Numbered from the stretch's first letter, positions 44,505-53,131 are shown. The stretch is 64,000 nucleotides of DNA from Candidatus Zixiibacteriota bacterium (GCA_035574315.1 DATLYW010000025.1:1-64000), one strand, 5' to 3'. A program made the numbers and translations. Notes: generated by a model not told the origin, from the sequence alone.

Positions 44505-45620
44505 GTGGCGGGCGTACTCCTGAAAGAGGTTTCGAAAAGGTACGGCGGGACCGGCGCGATCGACCGCGTCACGCTGGAAATTCCCGACCGGCAGCTCACG
44601 GTGCTGGTGGGCCCGTCGGGCTGCGGCAAGACAACGGTTCTGCGCCTGATCGCCGGGCTCGAGGAGGCGACCTCGGGACAGATCTACATCGGCGACCGCC
44701 TGGTGAACGGGGTGGCGCCGAGGGACCGGAACATCGCCATGGTGTTCCAGAGCTATGCTCTCTATCCGCACATGACGGTTTACGAGAACCTGGCGTTCGG
44801 CCTGAAACTGCGCGCCCTCGATCGCCGGGAGATCGACCGGCGCGTACGGGAAACGGCGGAGCTGCTCGGGCTCGCCGCCCTGCTCGATCGAAAGCCGGCC
44901 GCTCTCTCGGGCGGCGAGAGACAGAGGGTGGCGATGGGACGGGCGATGGTCCGCAAGCCCGATCTCTTTCTGTTCGACGAGCCGCTCAGCAATCTCGACG
45001 CCCAGCTCAGGCTCAGAATGCGCTCCGAGATCAAGCAGATTCACGCCCGCCTGTCGACCACCATGATCTACGTGACGCACGACCAGACGGAAGCGATGAC
45101 GCTGGGCGACCGGATCGTTGTGATGAACCGCGGAGCCGTCGTGCAGGAGGGCCGGCCGATGGAGCTTTACCGCTCCCCGCGGAGCCTCTTCGTCGCCGGA
45201 TTCATCGGCTCGCCGGCGATGAACTTCCTCGAGGTGCGCGTCATCGAGGCAGCCGGAGAGTATCGCCTCGAGGCGAAAGGGCTCGACCTGCGTTTGCCGC
45301 GCGCGAAGTTTTCGTTCCTCTCCGCCTGGCAAGGCCGAATGCTCAAGCTCGGCGTCAGGCCCGAGCACCTCAGGCCGGTGCCCGAAGGGAATCGCGCTCC
45401 CATCACGGGAGAGGTCCGCCTGCTCGAGCCGCTCGGCGCCGAAACGCTGGTTCATGCCGATGTCGGCGGGCAGTGGATCACGGCCGCGTGCGCGCCTCGT
45501 TCCGCCCCGCCTTCCGGCGGGTGCGCTGGCTTTGCCGTCGATCCGGACGAGCTGCACCTGTTCGACCCGGAGAGCGAAACCGCGGTCCGGGGCTCTGCCC
45601 GCCTTTCTCCTGAAGAGTGA
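44505..45620 (+). CDS. ABC transporter ATP-binding protein, MalK/UgpC type
   Basis: 371 residues from a GTG start. N-terminal nucleotide-binding domain: Walker [11 protein letters not shown]-loop [12 protein letters not shown], signature [14 protein letters not shown], Walker [13 protein letters not shown], switch His in [11 protein letters not shown]. The C-terminal part (about 240-371) has the regulatory TOBE-type fold seen in MalK/UgpC, with [10 protein letters not shown]-like [10 protein letters not shown]. Such ATPases energise sugar or glycerol-phosphate importers. No permease or binding protein lies beside it, so it probably serves transporters encoded elsewhere. It is followed by a repeat-rich non-coding stretch. 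Confidence 0.9.
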   Translation: MAGVLLKEVSKRYGGTGAIDRVTLEIPDRQLTVLVGPSGCGKTTVLRLIAGLEEATSGQIYIGDRLVNGVAPRDRNIAMVFQSYALYPHMTVYENLAFGLKLRALDRREIDRRVRETAELLGLAALLDRKPAALSGGERQRVAMGRAMVRKPDLFLFDEPLSNLDAQLRLRMRSEIKQIHARLSTTMIYVTHDQTEAMTLGDRIVVMNRGAVVQEGRPMELYRSPRSLFVAGFIGSPAMNFLEVRVIEAAGEYRLEAKGLDLRLPRAKFSFLSAWQGRMLKLGVRPEHLRPVPEGNRAPITGEVRLLEPLGAETLVHADVGGQWITAACAPRSAPPSGGCAGFAVDPDELHLFDPESETAVRGSARLSPEE

Positions 45621-45686
45621 TCTCTCCAGGTACGCATCCGCCCCGCCGGGATCGACCTCACCGACGCATCAACGTGCGCCAACGCA

Positions 45687-45852
45687 CGGGGCAACCCCGA
45701 AGCAGCAAAGACGCAGAAACGTGAAACCTCAAGGCCCTGGTGCCGCAAGGCTCCTACCGTCGCTGCCGGGCACCGGCTCTCATCGAGGCAGCCCGGCCGA
45801 TGATCGCTCCGAGCCACCAACCCATCGGCTTTGCTGCAAAGGGGTTGCCCCG
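45687..45852. repeat. 166-bp element with terminal inverted repeats, copy 1
   Basis: The ends are 24-bp inverted repeats that match at 22 of 24 positions (left begins CGGGGCAACCCCG; right ends GGGGTTGCCCCG). Each end also folds into its own small hairpin (CGGGG-CAA-CCCCG). The interior has no reading frame of note. The same length and ends recur at 45881 and 49032. A non-autonomous, MITE-like element or a structured repeat is likely. Confidence 0.75.
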
Positions 45853-45880
45853 CGCCTCAACGATCGATGTGCCGACGAAA

Positions 45881-46046
45881 CGGGGCAGCCCCGGAGCAGC
45901 AAAGACGCAGAAACGTGAAACCTCAAGGCCCTGCAGCCTCGAGGCTCAGACCGTCCCCGTCGGGCACCGGCTCTCATCGAGGCAGCCCGGCCGATGATCG
46001 CCCCGAGGCACCAACCCATCGGCTTTGCTGCAAAGGGGTTGCCCCG
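45881..46046. repeat. 166-bp element with terminal inverted repeats, copy 2
   Basis: Same length and ends as copy 1, 28 bp further on and in the same orientation. It differs mainly in a short central block (cagcctcgaggctcag). The flanks to the right (cgcctcaacga) match copy 1, suggesting the copy arose by tandem duplication that included some flank. Confidence 0.75.
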
Positions 46047-46130
46047 CGCCTCAACGAAATACCGAACTCCGCTGATTCGTAGACAGAGACCGGCGGTTCA
46101 TGCTTTCCGGTCGGCTCTTCAATCCGGAAA

Positions 46131-47279
46131 CTATTTCCAGACTTGCCGTGCCGTCTCGACCACCAGCTCCAGCTTGCGCTTCTGGTCGTCCTCGCTGAGC
46201 AGGTTGCCGACGACGTCGGAGGAAAAACCGCACTGCGGGCTGACGGCGAGCTGCTCGAGCGGAACGTACCTTGCGGCTTCGTCGATGCGCCGCCTGAGCT
46301 CGTCCACGGTCTCCAGGCGGGGCACCTTGGTGCTCACCAGGCCGAGCACGACCACTTTTCCCTTGGGCAGAAAGCGCAGCGGCTCGAAGCCGCCGGCGCG
46401 CGGCGTATCGTACTCGAGCAGGAAACGATCGTGCGCGAGCTCGTTCAGCAGCCGCTCGGCGATGGCGTCGTAACTCCCTTCGCGGTGCCACATGCTGCGC
46501 TGGTTGCCGCGGCATAGATGAATGCCGAACGTCACCCCCGGGAACCCCTCCACCACCCGATTGTCGGCCCTCAGGGAGCGGCTGAAGTTGATCTCGGGAT
46601 CCTCGCCGCGCTCCCGCATCGCCTCGAGCGACGGCGGGTCGACGTACGCGGTATAGCTCGGTGCGTCAATCTGAATGTAACGGCAACCGGCCTCCACCAG
46701 GCCGCGAATCATCTCGCGCTCGATCGCCACCACGTCGGCTACGAAATCGTCCACGGTGGGATAGACCGCCCGCGAGCTCTGCCAGTCGAAACGCTGTGTG
46801 ATCCGGTCGGGGCCGATCAGCGTCACCTTCGCGGGTCTGGACGCCACTGCGCTGACGAATCGGTACTCTTCGAGCGGCCGGTTCCTCGCCAGGCGCAACC
46901 GCTCCACCACGGGCCGCCGCTGCGACACGGCGGCTCCCTTTTCTTCGCCGCGATCCGGAATCTCCCACCGTTGCAGCGGCCGGCTTCCCTCGACGCGTCT
47001 CTCGTAGAACCTGAGCGTGGCCCTGCCGGCGTCGTATCCCGTAACGGACTCGCCGAAACTGTCCTGAAAGTTCAATCGGCGGTACTCGCCGTCGGTGACC
47101 ACGTCCAGCCCGGCCGCCTCCTGCAGGCGGACCGCCTGTCGGATCGCCTCGTCCTCGCACGCCCGCAGCTCCTCGGCGCTTATCTTCCCCTCGTCGTAGG
47201 CGGCGCGCGCCTGTTTCAAAGAGGCAGGCCGCAGCAGGCTTCCAATCACGTCGGTACGCAAGGCCGACAGCTCGTTCAT
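46131..47279 (-). CDS. MetE-core (cobalamin-independent methionine synthase C-terminal domain) family protein
   Basis: 382 residues from the ATG at 47279, preceded by GGAGGGG. It corresponds to the catalytic C-terminal barrel of MetE. Zinc/thiol-binding residues fit the family: GIHLCRGN (His, Cys) and a distal Cys in VSPQCGFSSD. DGEYRRLNF and QIDAPSYTAYVDP are family-like. The N-terminal MetE half is absent, as in archaeal core MetE and in methyltransferase relatives of unknown substrate. It may methylate homocysteine or another thiol. It lies between the repeat block and an NlpD-like gene; no methionine genes are nearby. Confidence 0.85.
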   Translation of the reverse strand: MNELSALRTDVIGSLLRPASLKQARAAYDEGKISAEELRACEDEAIRQAVRLQEAAGLDVVTDGEYRRLNFQDSFGESVTGYDAGRATLRFYERRVEGSRPLQRWEIPDRGEEKGAAVSQRRPVVERLRLARNRPLEEYRFVSAVASRPAKVTLIGPDRITQRFDWQSSRAVYPTVDDFVADVVAIEREMIRGLVEAGCRYIQIDAPSYTAYVDPPSLEAMRERGEDPEINFSRSLRADNRVVEGFPGVTFGIHLCRGNQRSMWHREGSYDAIAERLLNELAHDRFLLEYDTPRAGGFEPLRFLPKGKVVVLGLVSTKVPRLETVDELRRRIDEAARYVPLEQLAVSPQCGFSSDVVGNLLSEDDQKRKLELVVETARQVWK

Positions 47280-47420
47280 GACGTCGTTCCCCTCCGTTCC
47301 CCTCCGCTTTTCGCTATCCAATTGGTTATAGATGCGCGCCGCACGGACTGCAAACGGCGGGAGCAGCCGGCCCGCGTTTCGCTCCGCAGCTCGATAGATC
47401 TTCGTGCCCGAGCAAGCGGC

Positions 47421-48200
47421 CTAGCTTTCCGGGGACGATCCGTCGGTCGCGGCGGCGCAGCACGGCTGAGGCAGATAGACGAGCGGATCCTGAGCGAAGT
47501 TGTTCCTGCGGATTTCGAAATGGAGGTGCGGCCCGGAAACCCGTCCCGTGCTCCCCACGCGGGCGATGACCTCTCCCCGGGAAACCCGCTGACCTTCGCG
47601 CGCCAGGTTGACTTGATTGTGGGCGTAAACCGACACCACTTCCCGCTCATGGCGCACGATCACGATGTTGCCGTAGCCGCGAAGCTGGTCGCTGTAGATC
47701 ACCACGCCGTCGGCGATGACCCGGATGGGGGTGCCTTCGGGAGCGGCGATATCGATGCCGTCGTGAAAGCTGGCGCCGCGCGGGCCGTAATGGGAATGAA
47801 TCGTGCCGTTCACGGGCCAGAGAAAGCGATCGCGCGCGGAAAGGGGTTCCGCGTCCACGGGCGGCGCGCTCGCGGGCTCTGCCGGCGTGATGACCTCCAC
47901 CGGGAGCTGCCGAGCGGCGCCCGGAATGAAGAGCCGCTGCCCGACGCGGATGTGCCCGGGATCGCGGATCCGATTGATGCGCGCCAGCTCCTCGAAGGGA
48001 ACGTCGTAGACCTTGCCGATGCGGTAGAGAGTCTCGCCGGGTCGAACGACGTGGAAGATCCCTCCGCGCGCCGGCGAAGGCGCGCGCGGGAGCTGGGGAG
48101 CGCACCCTGCAAACGCCACGAGCGCCGCGACCAGGGTACAGCCGACGGGCCGCCTCAGCCGCGCCACCCGAATTTTCCCTGCAGCGTGACGAACCGGCAT
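47421..48200 (-). CDS. LysM-M23 peptidase lipoprotein (NlpD/murein hydrolase activator type)
   Basis: 259 residues from the ATG at 48200; a GTG at 48167 gives a more typical 22-residue signal and is a real alternative. The lipoprotein signal ends LVAALVAFAGC (lipobox). A LysM domain (about residues 48-92, FHVVRPGETLYRIGKVYDV) binds peptidoglycan. The C-terminal M23 domain has HYGPRGASFHDGIDIA and GPHLHFEIRR. The first H-x(n)-D pair and the HLH are present, so it may be catalytic rather than only an amidase activator. It overlaps the end of pcm by 46 bp. NlpD next to pcm is a common order in proteobacteria, supporting the call. Confidence 0.9.
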   Translation of the reverse strand: MPVRHAAGKIRVARLRRPVGCTLVAALVAFAGCAPQLPRAPSPARGGIFHVVRPGETLYRIGKVYDVPFEELARINRIRDPGHIRVGQRLFIPGAARQLPVEVITPAEPASAPPVDAEPLSARDRFLWPVNGTIHSHYGPRGASFHDGIDIAAPEGTPIRVIADGVVIYSDQLRGYGNIVIVRHEREVVSVYAHNQVNLAREGQRVSRGEVIARVGSTGRVSGPHLHFEIRRNNFAQDPLVYLPQPCCAAATDGSSPES

Positions 48201-48820
48201 TCCCCCAGGCTTTCCTGTCTGAAGCCGAGTCTCGTCCGGACGATCAGCTTCAGCTCCTGGGAGTCGCGATCGCCCAGCGGAATCACCATCCGGCCTCCGA
48301 CGGCGAGCTGCTCGAGCAACGGTCGGGGCGGCGCCGGACCGGCCGCGGTCACGACGATCGCGTCGTAGGGCGCGTGCTCGGGCCACCCCAGAGTTCCGTC
48401 GCCCACGCGGATCGCCGCGTTGAAATAGCCCAGGCGGTCGAGAAGCCGACGCGCCCGCGCCGCCAGGAACGGGATGCTCTCGACCGAGAAGACGTTGACG
48501 AGCATCTCCGCAAGCAGCGCGGTCTGATAGCCGGACCCCGTGCCGACCTCGAGCACCTTCTGCTCGGGAGCCAAACGAAGCGCCGCTGTCATGAAGGCGG
48601 CCATGAACGGCTGAGAAATCGTCTGCTCTCTGCCGATGGGCAGAGAGCGGTCGTCATAGGCGCGGTCCGCAAGCGCGGCGTCGACGAACAGGTGGCGGGG
48701 GATCTTGCGCATGGCCGCCACGACGCGCGCGTCCTCGATGCCCCGGCCAATGACATGCTCGCGGACCATCCGCTCTCTGGCCCAGCTGTAGTCGGGAAAC
48801 GATTGGGACGGAAGCCTCAT
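48155..48820 (-). CDS. pcm: Protein-L-isoaspartate O-methyltransferase
   Basis: 221 residues from the ATG at 48820 (a longer reading starts at 48856). Pcm methylates isoaspartyl residues in aged proteins using SAM. Motifs: RHLFVDAALADRAYDDRSLPIG, ISQPFMAAFMT, the SAM-binding VLEVGTGSGYQTALLAE and the C-terminal VGGRMVIPLG. It is immediately upstream of, and overlaps, the LysM-M23 gene on the same strand, as in many proteobacterial pcm-nlpD pairs (rpoS is not present next to them here). Confidence 0.95.
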   Translation of the reverse strand: MRLPSQSFPDYSWARERMVREHVIGRGIEDARVVAAMRKIPRHLFVDAALADRAYDDRSLPIGREQTISQPFMAAFMTAALRLAPEQKVLEVGTGSGYQTALLAEMLVNVFSVESIPFLAARARRLLDRLGYFNAAIRVGDGTLGWPEHAPYDAIVVTAAGPAPPRPLLEQLAVGGRMVIPLGDRDSQELKLIVRTRLGFRQESLGECRFVTLQGKFGWRG

Positions 48821-49234
48821 CCGTGTCGGTCTTGTCGGACCGACCGAATATAGCACAGACCGCCTTCTGCTTCACCTGAGGGCGCGCGTCAGGCGCGGAG
48901 CGAAGGGGAACCGGTACGGGGGAAAACGCTCGACCGCCGCCGGCGCGATGATCCCACCGGCAACCGGGCGGGAGCAGCGAGCAGCGGATTGCACTCGTTA
49001 ACGCGGATTCCGCAGATGAGCCGCCAACGCACGGGGCGACCCCGGAGCAGCAAAGACGCGGAAACGTGAAACCTCAAGGCCCTGGTGCCGCAAGACTCCA
49101 GCCGTCGCTGCCGGGCACCGGCTCTCATCGAGGCAGCCCGGCCGATGATCGCCCCGAGGCACCAACCCATCGGCTTTGCTGCAAAGGGGCTGCCCCGCGC
49201 TCCCCGCGCTATCACAACCGCGGAATCCAGGGGG
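48821..49234. other. Non-coding region with a third 166-bp element
   Basis: About 410 bp between pcm and the hemerythrin gene. It holds copy 3 of the 166-bp element (49032-49197) and otherwise nothing recognised. Confidence 0.6.
49032..49197. repeat. 166-bp element with terminal inverted repeats, copy 3
   Basis: Exactly 166 bp, with the same inverted ends and the same orientation as the copies at 45687 and 45881. Its centre is closest to copy 1. The left flank (gccaacgca) is shared with copy 1, so the mobile unit may extend slightly to the left or have a target preference. Confidence 0.75.
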
Positions 49235-50068
49235 TCAAGCGCAAGCGCGTTCCAGCTCTTGAACCAGGGTGAGGTACTTTTCGTGCACTCCCGCGCCGAC
49301 TTCCTTTTCCTCGTGCTCCTCGAACTCCCTCACGAGCTGTTTCTGCTCTTCCGCCGTCAAGCTCCCGTCGGCCATGTTGAAGAGGATCTCGTCCTCCTTG
49401 AGAATGTGATCCCGGAGCAGCCGGAGGTAGGCGCGGGCGTTCTGAACCAGCGCTCCTTTCGCACCCTCCGGATCGGTCTCCGCGAGCGCCAGGGCTTCGG
49501 CCATCGCCCGAACGTATCGGCGGCCTTCCTCGTGCTCGATGAGCATCATGCCGATCGGCCCGCCTTCCCGAGGGATGCCGTGCTTTTCCAGGAGGGGGAA
49601 GAGCAGCTGCTCCTCCTTCAGATGGTGACAACGGTCGGCGAAGCCGCGGATGAACTCCACCGCGTTTTGCCACGGGCCGGCGGCGAACGGGCGCGAAGTG
49701 TCCGCGAGCTTTTGCACGACCGCAAGCACCCGCTCGATCACCCGGTGCTCGTGCTTCAAGACCTCGGTCGCCTTTTCGAAATGATGGTGCTCGACATGGC
49801 CGTGCCCGAGGGCCTCCGCTCCCCGGCGCGAGTCCCCTTTCTTTTGGATTTCCACTTTCCAGGTCTCCGGCCCCTGCTCGACGTAGCTCCAGTCGAACTC
49901 GCCCGCGCGTTCGGCGGCGAACTGATAATAGAGCGGCCTGGGATCGTGGTCGTTGATCAGCAAAAGCGTTTCCCCCGGCCCGAGGGCGTCGAACGTGCGG
50001 AAGATGGTCGGATGCTTTTCCCGGACCGGAACCGGCCGGATGTCGAGCGTCACCGTTTGATTGCTCAT
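49235..50068 (-). CDS. DUF2249-hemerythrin (HHE) fusion protein
   Basis: 277 residues from the ATG at 50068 with AGGAGG 6 bp upstream. The N-terminal 80 residues are a DUF2249 domain (LDIRPVPVREKHPTIFRTFDAL, LLINDHDPRPLYYQF). The C-terminal half is a hemerythrin-like four-helix bundle with iron-ligand histidines and acids in HHFEKATEVLKHEHRVIERV, CHHLKEEQLLFPLLEKHGI and HILKEEDEILF. Such fusions are common beside nitric oxide and nitrite metabolism genes and may bind O2 or NO or store iron. It follows the MIP18-like gene by 48 bp and likely shares its sigma-54-type promoter. Confidence 0.88.
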   Translation of the reverse strand: MSNQTVTLDIRPVPVREKHPTIFRTFDALGPGETLLLINDHDPRPLYYQFAAERAGEFDWSYVEQGPETWKVEIQKKGDSRRGAEALGHGHVEHHHFEKATEVLKHEHRVIERVLAVVQKLADTSRPFAAGPWQNAVEFIRGFADRCHHLKEEQLLFPLLEKHGIPREGGPIGMMLIEHEEGRRYVRAMAEALALAETDPEGAKGALVQNARAYLRLLRDHILKEDEILFNMADGSLTAEEQKQLVREFEEHEEKEVGAGVHEKYLTLVQELERACA

Positions 50069-50116
50069 CACTTTCCTCCTGAAAGAAGTCTCGGGCGCCT
50101 CTGGAGGATGCGGATG

Positions 50117-50446
50117 CTAGGCCCAGCCCAGCATTCGCCTTCCTTCCTCGCTCACCCTGCTCATGTCCCACGGCGGATCGTATACCGTCTCGACCACGAT
50201 CTCCGGGATCGGCGCCCCCGTGCGGGAAAGCTCGGCCTCGGCCAATCTGCGGATTACATTCTTGATTTGGGCTGCGATCCAGTTCGCCACCGGACAGCCG
50301 GGGGCGGTCGTCGTTATCTTGACGTACACCTGCCCGGCTTCCGCCCGGACCTCGTAAATCAAGCCCAGGTTCACGACGTCGACCGGGATTTCGGGATCGT
50401 AAACGCTTTTCAGCGCCTCGAGGATCGTTTCTCTGTCGAGCGGCAT
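50117..50446 (-). CDS. MIP18-family (DUF59) metal-sulfur cluster assembly protein
   Basis: 109 residues. Signature: VYDPEIPVDVVNLGLIYEV and TTTAPGCPVANWI, with the conserved Cys of this family, plus a C-terminal YDPPWDMSRVSEEGRRMLG block. Family members (SufT, PaaD) help load or repair iron-sulfur clusters. GGAGG lies before the ATG. It is first in a two-gene unit with the DUF2249-hemerythrin gene and has a near-perfect sigma-54 promoter about 30 bp upstream. In this context it may repair clusters damaged by NO. Confidence 0.9.
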   Translation of the reverse strand: MPLDRETILEALKSVYDPEIPVDVVNLGLIYEVRAEAGQVYVKITTTAPGCPVANWIAAQIKNVIRRLAEAELSRTGAPIPEIVVETVYDPPWDMSRVSEEGRRMLGWA

Positions 50447-50472
50447 CGATCACCTCCGTCGTGCTCGGATCG

Positions 50473-50488
50473 CGCAAATGCCGTGCCA
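50473..50488 (-). promoter_or_regulatory. Sigma-54 (RpoN) promoter for the MIP18-hemerythrin unit
   Basis: On the minus strand TGGCACG-GCAT-TTGC runs from 50488 to 50474, a match to TGGYRYRN4TTGCW except for the last, weakly conserved base. Predicted transcription would start near 50462, about 16 nt before the gene at 50446. Confidence 0.7.
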
Positions 50489-50566
50489 GCGACCGATTGC
50501 CTCGATCTCGCGGAAAAAAAACAAAAAGCCATTCTTAAAACTGGGAGAGACCGGGAAAATTCCGGT

Positions 50567-51655
50567 TCAGATCTGGGAATCAGCGGTGGAGCTCAGCGAT
50601 CTTCCCCTGCTTACGGCGCGCGCGTTGTTCGCGAGGAAGAGCAGGATCGCGGCGGCATTGAGCAACCCGCCCCAGCGCTGGAGCGCCGCAAGCTCCAGCA
50701 GATCGCCTGCGAGCCGCAGCAGCAGAGAGAGATGGAGCAACGCCAGGTGGCCGTAGAACAACTGCTGGAACGGCATCTGAAGCCCTGTAACCGAAGGGAA
50801 AATGATCGGCGCGTGGGCGAAGATCATCGAAAAGACGAAGCCGACAAAGACCGCATGGAGCATGGCGTCGTAGCGCGGGCCGGCCACGAAAGAATCATGG
50901 AGGCCGATCCACAAAAGGCCGGCGGCGGCGAGCCAGACGTACCCCGAGAGCAGCGAGATGCCCATGAAGCGGCCCAGCCCGTGCAGGCGCGCGGTTCGCC
51001 ACGCGAGATCGTAGCGCAGCAGCCACAACGCGAGGCCGAAAAGACCGACGCCGGCCACCCGCGCGCCGAGCAAGGGATCCCTCAGGGAAACGAACGGACC
51101 GAAAATGAGCACGCCGGACGCGAGCAGCAACTTCATTCGGTCCCAGGTCGACAGCCGGAGAAGCCGGGAAAGCTCCAGGCGTTCCCCCGCGATCGTCACC
51201 GCCAGAAAGCCGGCCCACCAGGGAACGACGTGGTTCAGGGGATACTGAAAGTACCAGGCTAAGTTTCCTCCCAGCCAGAGAGAGGCGCCGGCGCCCATCA
51301 GCGCGATGTGCGGAGCCGGCTGGCGGCGGTAGAGAAAGACAAAGACCGCGACGAGAAAGAGGCTCCCGAGAGTGGCGGCGGCTGCGGCCGCTTGCGCGGG
51401 AAGGCCGAGCAGCGCGCCTGCCGCGGCCAGAGCGGAAAGGATCGGAGCGCCGTAGGGCCACTGCCGTTTGAGCGCCACGGCCCGCTCGAGGCAGATCAGC
51501 GTTCCGAGAAAGCCGACGATCATGAGCGGTCCATGATTGTCGGAAAAATCCGCAAAGGGCCTGGGAAGCTCCCATCCCAGCCGCACGAGCCCGGCCCAGA
51601 CGCCGACGAGAAGGAGCAGTCCGGAAAGAGCCATCAAGGGGAATCGAATCGCCAT
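50567..51655 (-). CDS. Polytopic membrane protein, NnrS-like
   Basis: 362 residues from the ATG at 51655 (18 more residues possible upstream). About ten to twelve hydrophobic helices. Histidines lie in or near helices: NHGPLMIVGFLGT, DAMLHAVFVGFVFSMIFAHAPIIFPSV, and FYGHLALLHLSLLLRLAG. The pattern of buried histidines and the DNHGPLM...GFL start resemble NnrS, a heme/copper-binding membrane protein of nitric oxide metabolism. The call rests on pattern, not on a diagnostic motif. It lies between a radical SAM protein and the MIP18-hemerythrin pair, which fits a nitrogen-oxide role. Confidence 0.6.
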   Translation of the reverse strand: MAIRFPLMALSGLLLLVGVWAGLVRLGWELPRPFADFSDNHGPLMIVGFLGTLICLERAVALKRQWPYGAPILSALAAAGALLGLPAQAAAAAATLGSLFLVAVFVFLYRRQPAPHIALMGAGASLWLGGNLAWYFQYPLNHVVPWWAGFLAVTIAGERLELSRLLRLSTWDRMKLLLASGVLIFGPFVSLRDPLLGARVAGVGLFGLALWLLRYDLAWRTARLHGLGRFMGISLLSGYVWLAAAGLLWIGLHDSFVAGPRYDAMLHAVFVGFVFSMIFAHAPIIFPSVTGLQMPFQQLFYGHLALLHLSLLLRLAGDLLELAALQRWGGLLNAAAILLFLANNARAVSRGRSLSSTADSQI

Positions 51656-51807
51656 GGTTGCGCCCGCGCCCTCACCGATCTGTATCGGACGTTTCCACCG
51701 AGAACGCAATCGTTTCCCGGAATCGAGCCTGGAGCAAGCCGGTTTCCCGTTTCCGGCGGGTTCCCGGTTCCCGGTCTTTTACGTTGGACTCGCATCCTGG
51801 TTTGGAC

Positions 51808-51867
51808 CGCGGCGAAGCGGACGGCTCGAACGAAGCGAAGCGACTGAACGGCTTGAACTCACTTGAA
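51808..51867. repeat. Dispersed GAACGAAGCGAAGCG repeat, copy C
   Basis: GGCGAAGCGGACGGCTCG, then AACGAAGCGAAGCGACTG and GAACGGCTTGAACTCACTTG. It matches the core and tail of the copies at 38130 and 40061, including the ACTTGAAC end that starts the tandem array at 40127. Lies between the NnrS-like and radical SAM genes. Confidence 0.6.
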
Positions 51868-51907
51868 CATTGGGCCGGGCTCGAGCCCCGAGCCGCGGCC
51901 CGCGCGG

Positions 51908-53131
51908 TCAGCGAGAGGCCGCGACCGGCCCGCGCGGCACGCGGGATTTCCACTGCGGCGGCTGATAGACGCAGTAAGGATCGCTCTCCATCTCGTCGCC
52001 GGTCAGGGCGTACGCCCGGGAACGGCTGCCGCCGCAAATCGTCTTGAACTCGCAAGCGCCGCATTTTCCCTTGAGCCGGGAAAAGTCCCGCACCCGGACG
52101 AAGAGCGGCGAGCTGCGATAGATTTCCGCCAGGGAACGCTCGCGGACGTTGCCGCCGACCAGAGGCAGGAAGCCGCTCGGCTGCACGTCGCCCCTGTACG
52201 AGACGAAGACCACTCCCCGCCCGTCGTTGACGCCTAGGGGAGCGCGCACGATCTTCGGGGCGCTCACGGGAGGCGCGAGATCCGACGGCCTCAAGGAGCG
52301 CTGCGCGGCCTCCTGGACGAGGTGCTGAGCGGGGACGCCCAGCTCCGCCGCTCTTCTCTGCAGCAGGACGCGCCTGAAATGGTAGCCCTCGCGCGGCGTG
52401 ATGTCGTAAGGGGCGGTTTTCAGCAAATCGTAAAGGCGGTGAAACAGCGCTTCGAAATCGCGCGCGCTGATGTTCAACCTGCGGATCTCGGGACGGGCGG
52501 CGCGCCCGACGGCGATCAAGCAAAACAGCGCCCACAGCTTGATCCCCCACGGAGCAATCAGCTCGGCGATCGCGGGCAGGTCCTCGAAGTTGTGCCGGGT
52601 GACGGTGGTGTGGATCTGGGTCTCGAGCCCGAGCTCCCGGCACCAGTCGATGATCGTCCGCGTGAGGCGGAATGAGCCTTCAACGCCGCGAAAACCGTCG
52701 TGAGCGGCCGCATCCTTGCCATCCAGGCTCACGGCCAGGCGAACCAGCCCCGCACCGGCCAGGTCCTTTATCTTCTGGCGTGTCACCAGCGGCGTGGCCG
52801 AAGGCGTCATCGCGACCCGCACGCCTTTTTCCGAAGCGTACGCGACGATCTCGCAGAGATCGGGCCGCTTCAGCGGATCTCCTCCCGTCAAAACGAAGAT
52901 GGGATACGGCCGGCCGAATTCCCTGATGCCGTCCACCAGCCGCCGTGCTTCGTCGGCGGTCAGCTCCCCGGGATTGCGGGCCGGAATGGCTTCCGCGCGG
53001 CAGTGAAGACACCGCAGGTCACAGGCCTGGGTCGTCTCCCACACCACCGTGAACGGGCGGTGATCGAAATCCACGCCGTAACGACAGCCGCACGAAACGT
53101 GCCAGCTCAAAACCCGTGCGCGCCTGCGCAA
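51908..53131 (-). CDS. Radical SAM/SPASM protein, TIGR04053-like (heme-modification type)
   Basis: 407 residues. The SAM-binding [4Fe-4S] motif is CDLRCLHC (in WETTQACDLRCLHCRAEAIP). LTGGDPLKRPDL is the GGE-type motif and SLDG follows. The C-terminal SPASM-like region has CGACEFKTICGGSRSRAY and a final Cys for auxiliary clusters. The overall pattern is that of the TIGR04053 group related to NirJ and AhbC/AhbD, enzymes that modify heme precursors. A role in heme d1 or related heme synthesis fits the nitrogen-oxide setting but is not proven. The true start may be a little downstream of 53131. It diverges from the NXR operon. Confidence 0.82.
   Translation of the reverse strand: MRRRARVLSWHVSCGCRYGVDFDHRPFTVVWETTQACDLRCLHCRAEAIPARNPGELTADEARRLVDGIREFGRPYPIFVLTGGDPLKRPDLCEIVAYASEKGVRVAMTPSATPLVTRQKIKDLAGAGLVRLAVSLDGKDAAAHDGFRGVEGSFRLTRTIIDWCRELGLETQIHTTVTRHNFEDLPAIAELIAPWGIKLWALFCLIAVGRAARPEIRRLNISARDFEALFHRLYDLLKTAPYDITPREGYHFRRVLLQRRAAELGVPAQHLVQEAAQRSLRPSDLAPPVSAPKIVRAPLGVNDGRGVVFVSYRGDVQPSGFLPLVGGNVRERSLAEIYRSSPLFVRVRDFSRLKGKCGACEFKTICGGSRSRAYALTGDEMESDPYCVYQPPQWKSRVPRGPVAASR

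Larger units (their letters stand above)
45621..46130. other. Non-coding stretch with two copies of a 166-bp element
   Basis: About 510 bp between convergent genes. Two 166-bp repeat elements (45687-45852, 45881-46046) fill most of it; the remaining 80 bp hold nothing recognisable. Frames that stay open here translate the repeats. Confidence 0.7.

Noticed and set aside
45621-46082. Short open frames in the repeat region
   Set aside because: The same peptide is produced by each repeat copy in different frames; the DNA, not the peptide, is what is conserved.
45680-49200. CRISPR array
   Set aside because: The three 166-bp repeats are too long and too few, with unequal spacing; they have inverted ends instead of repeat-spacer order.
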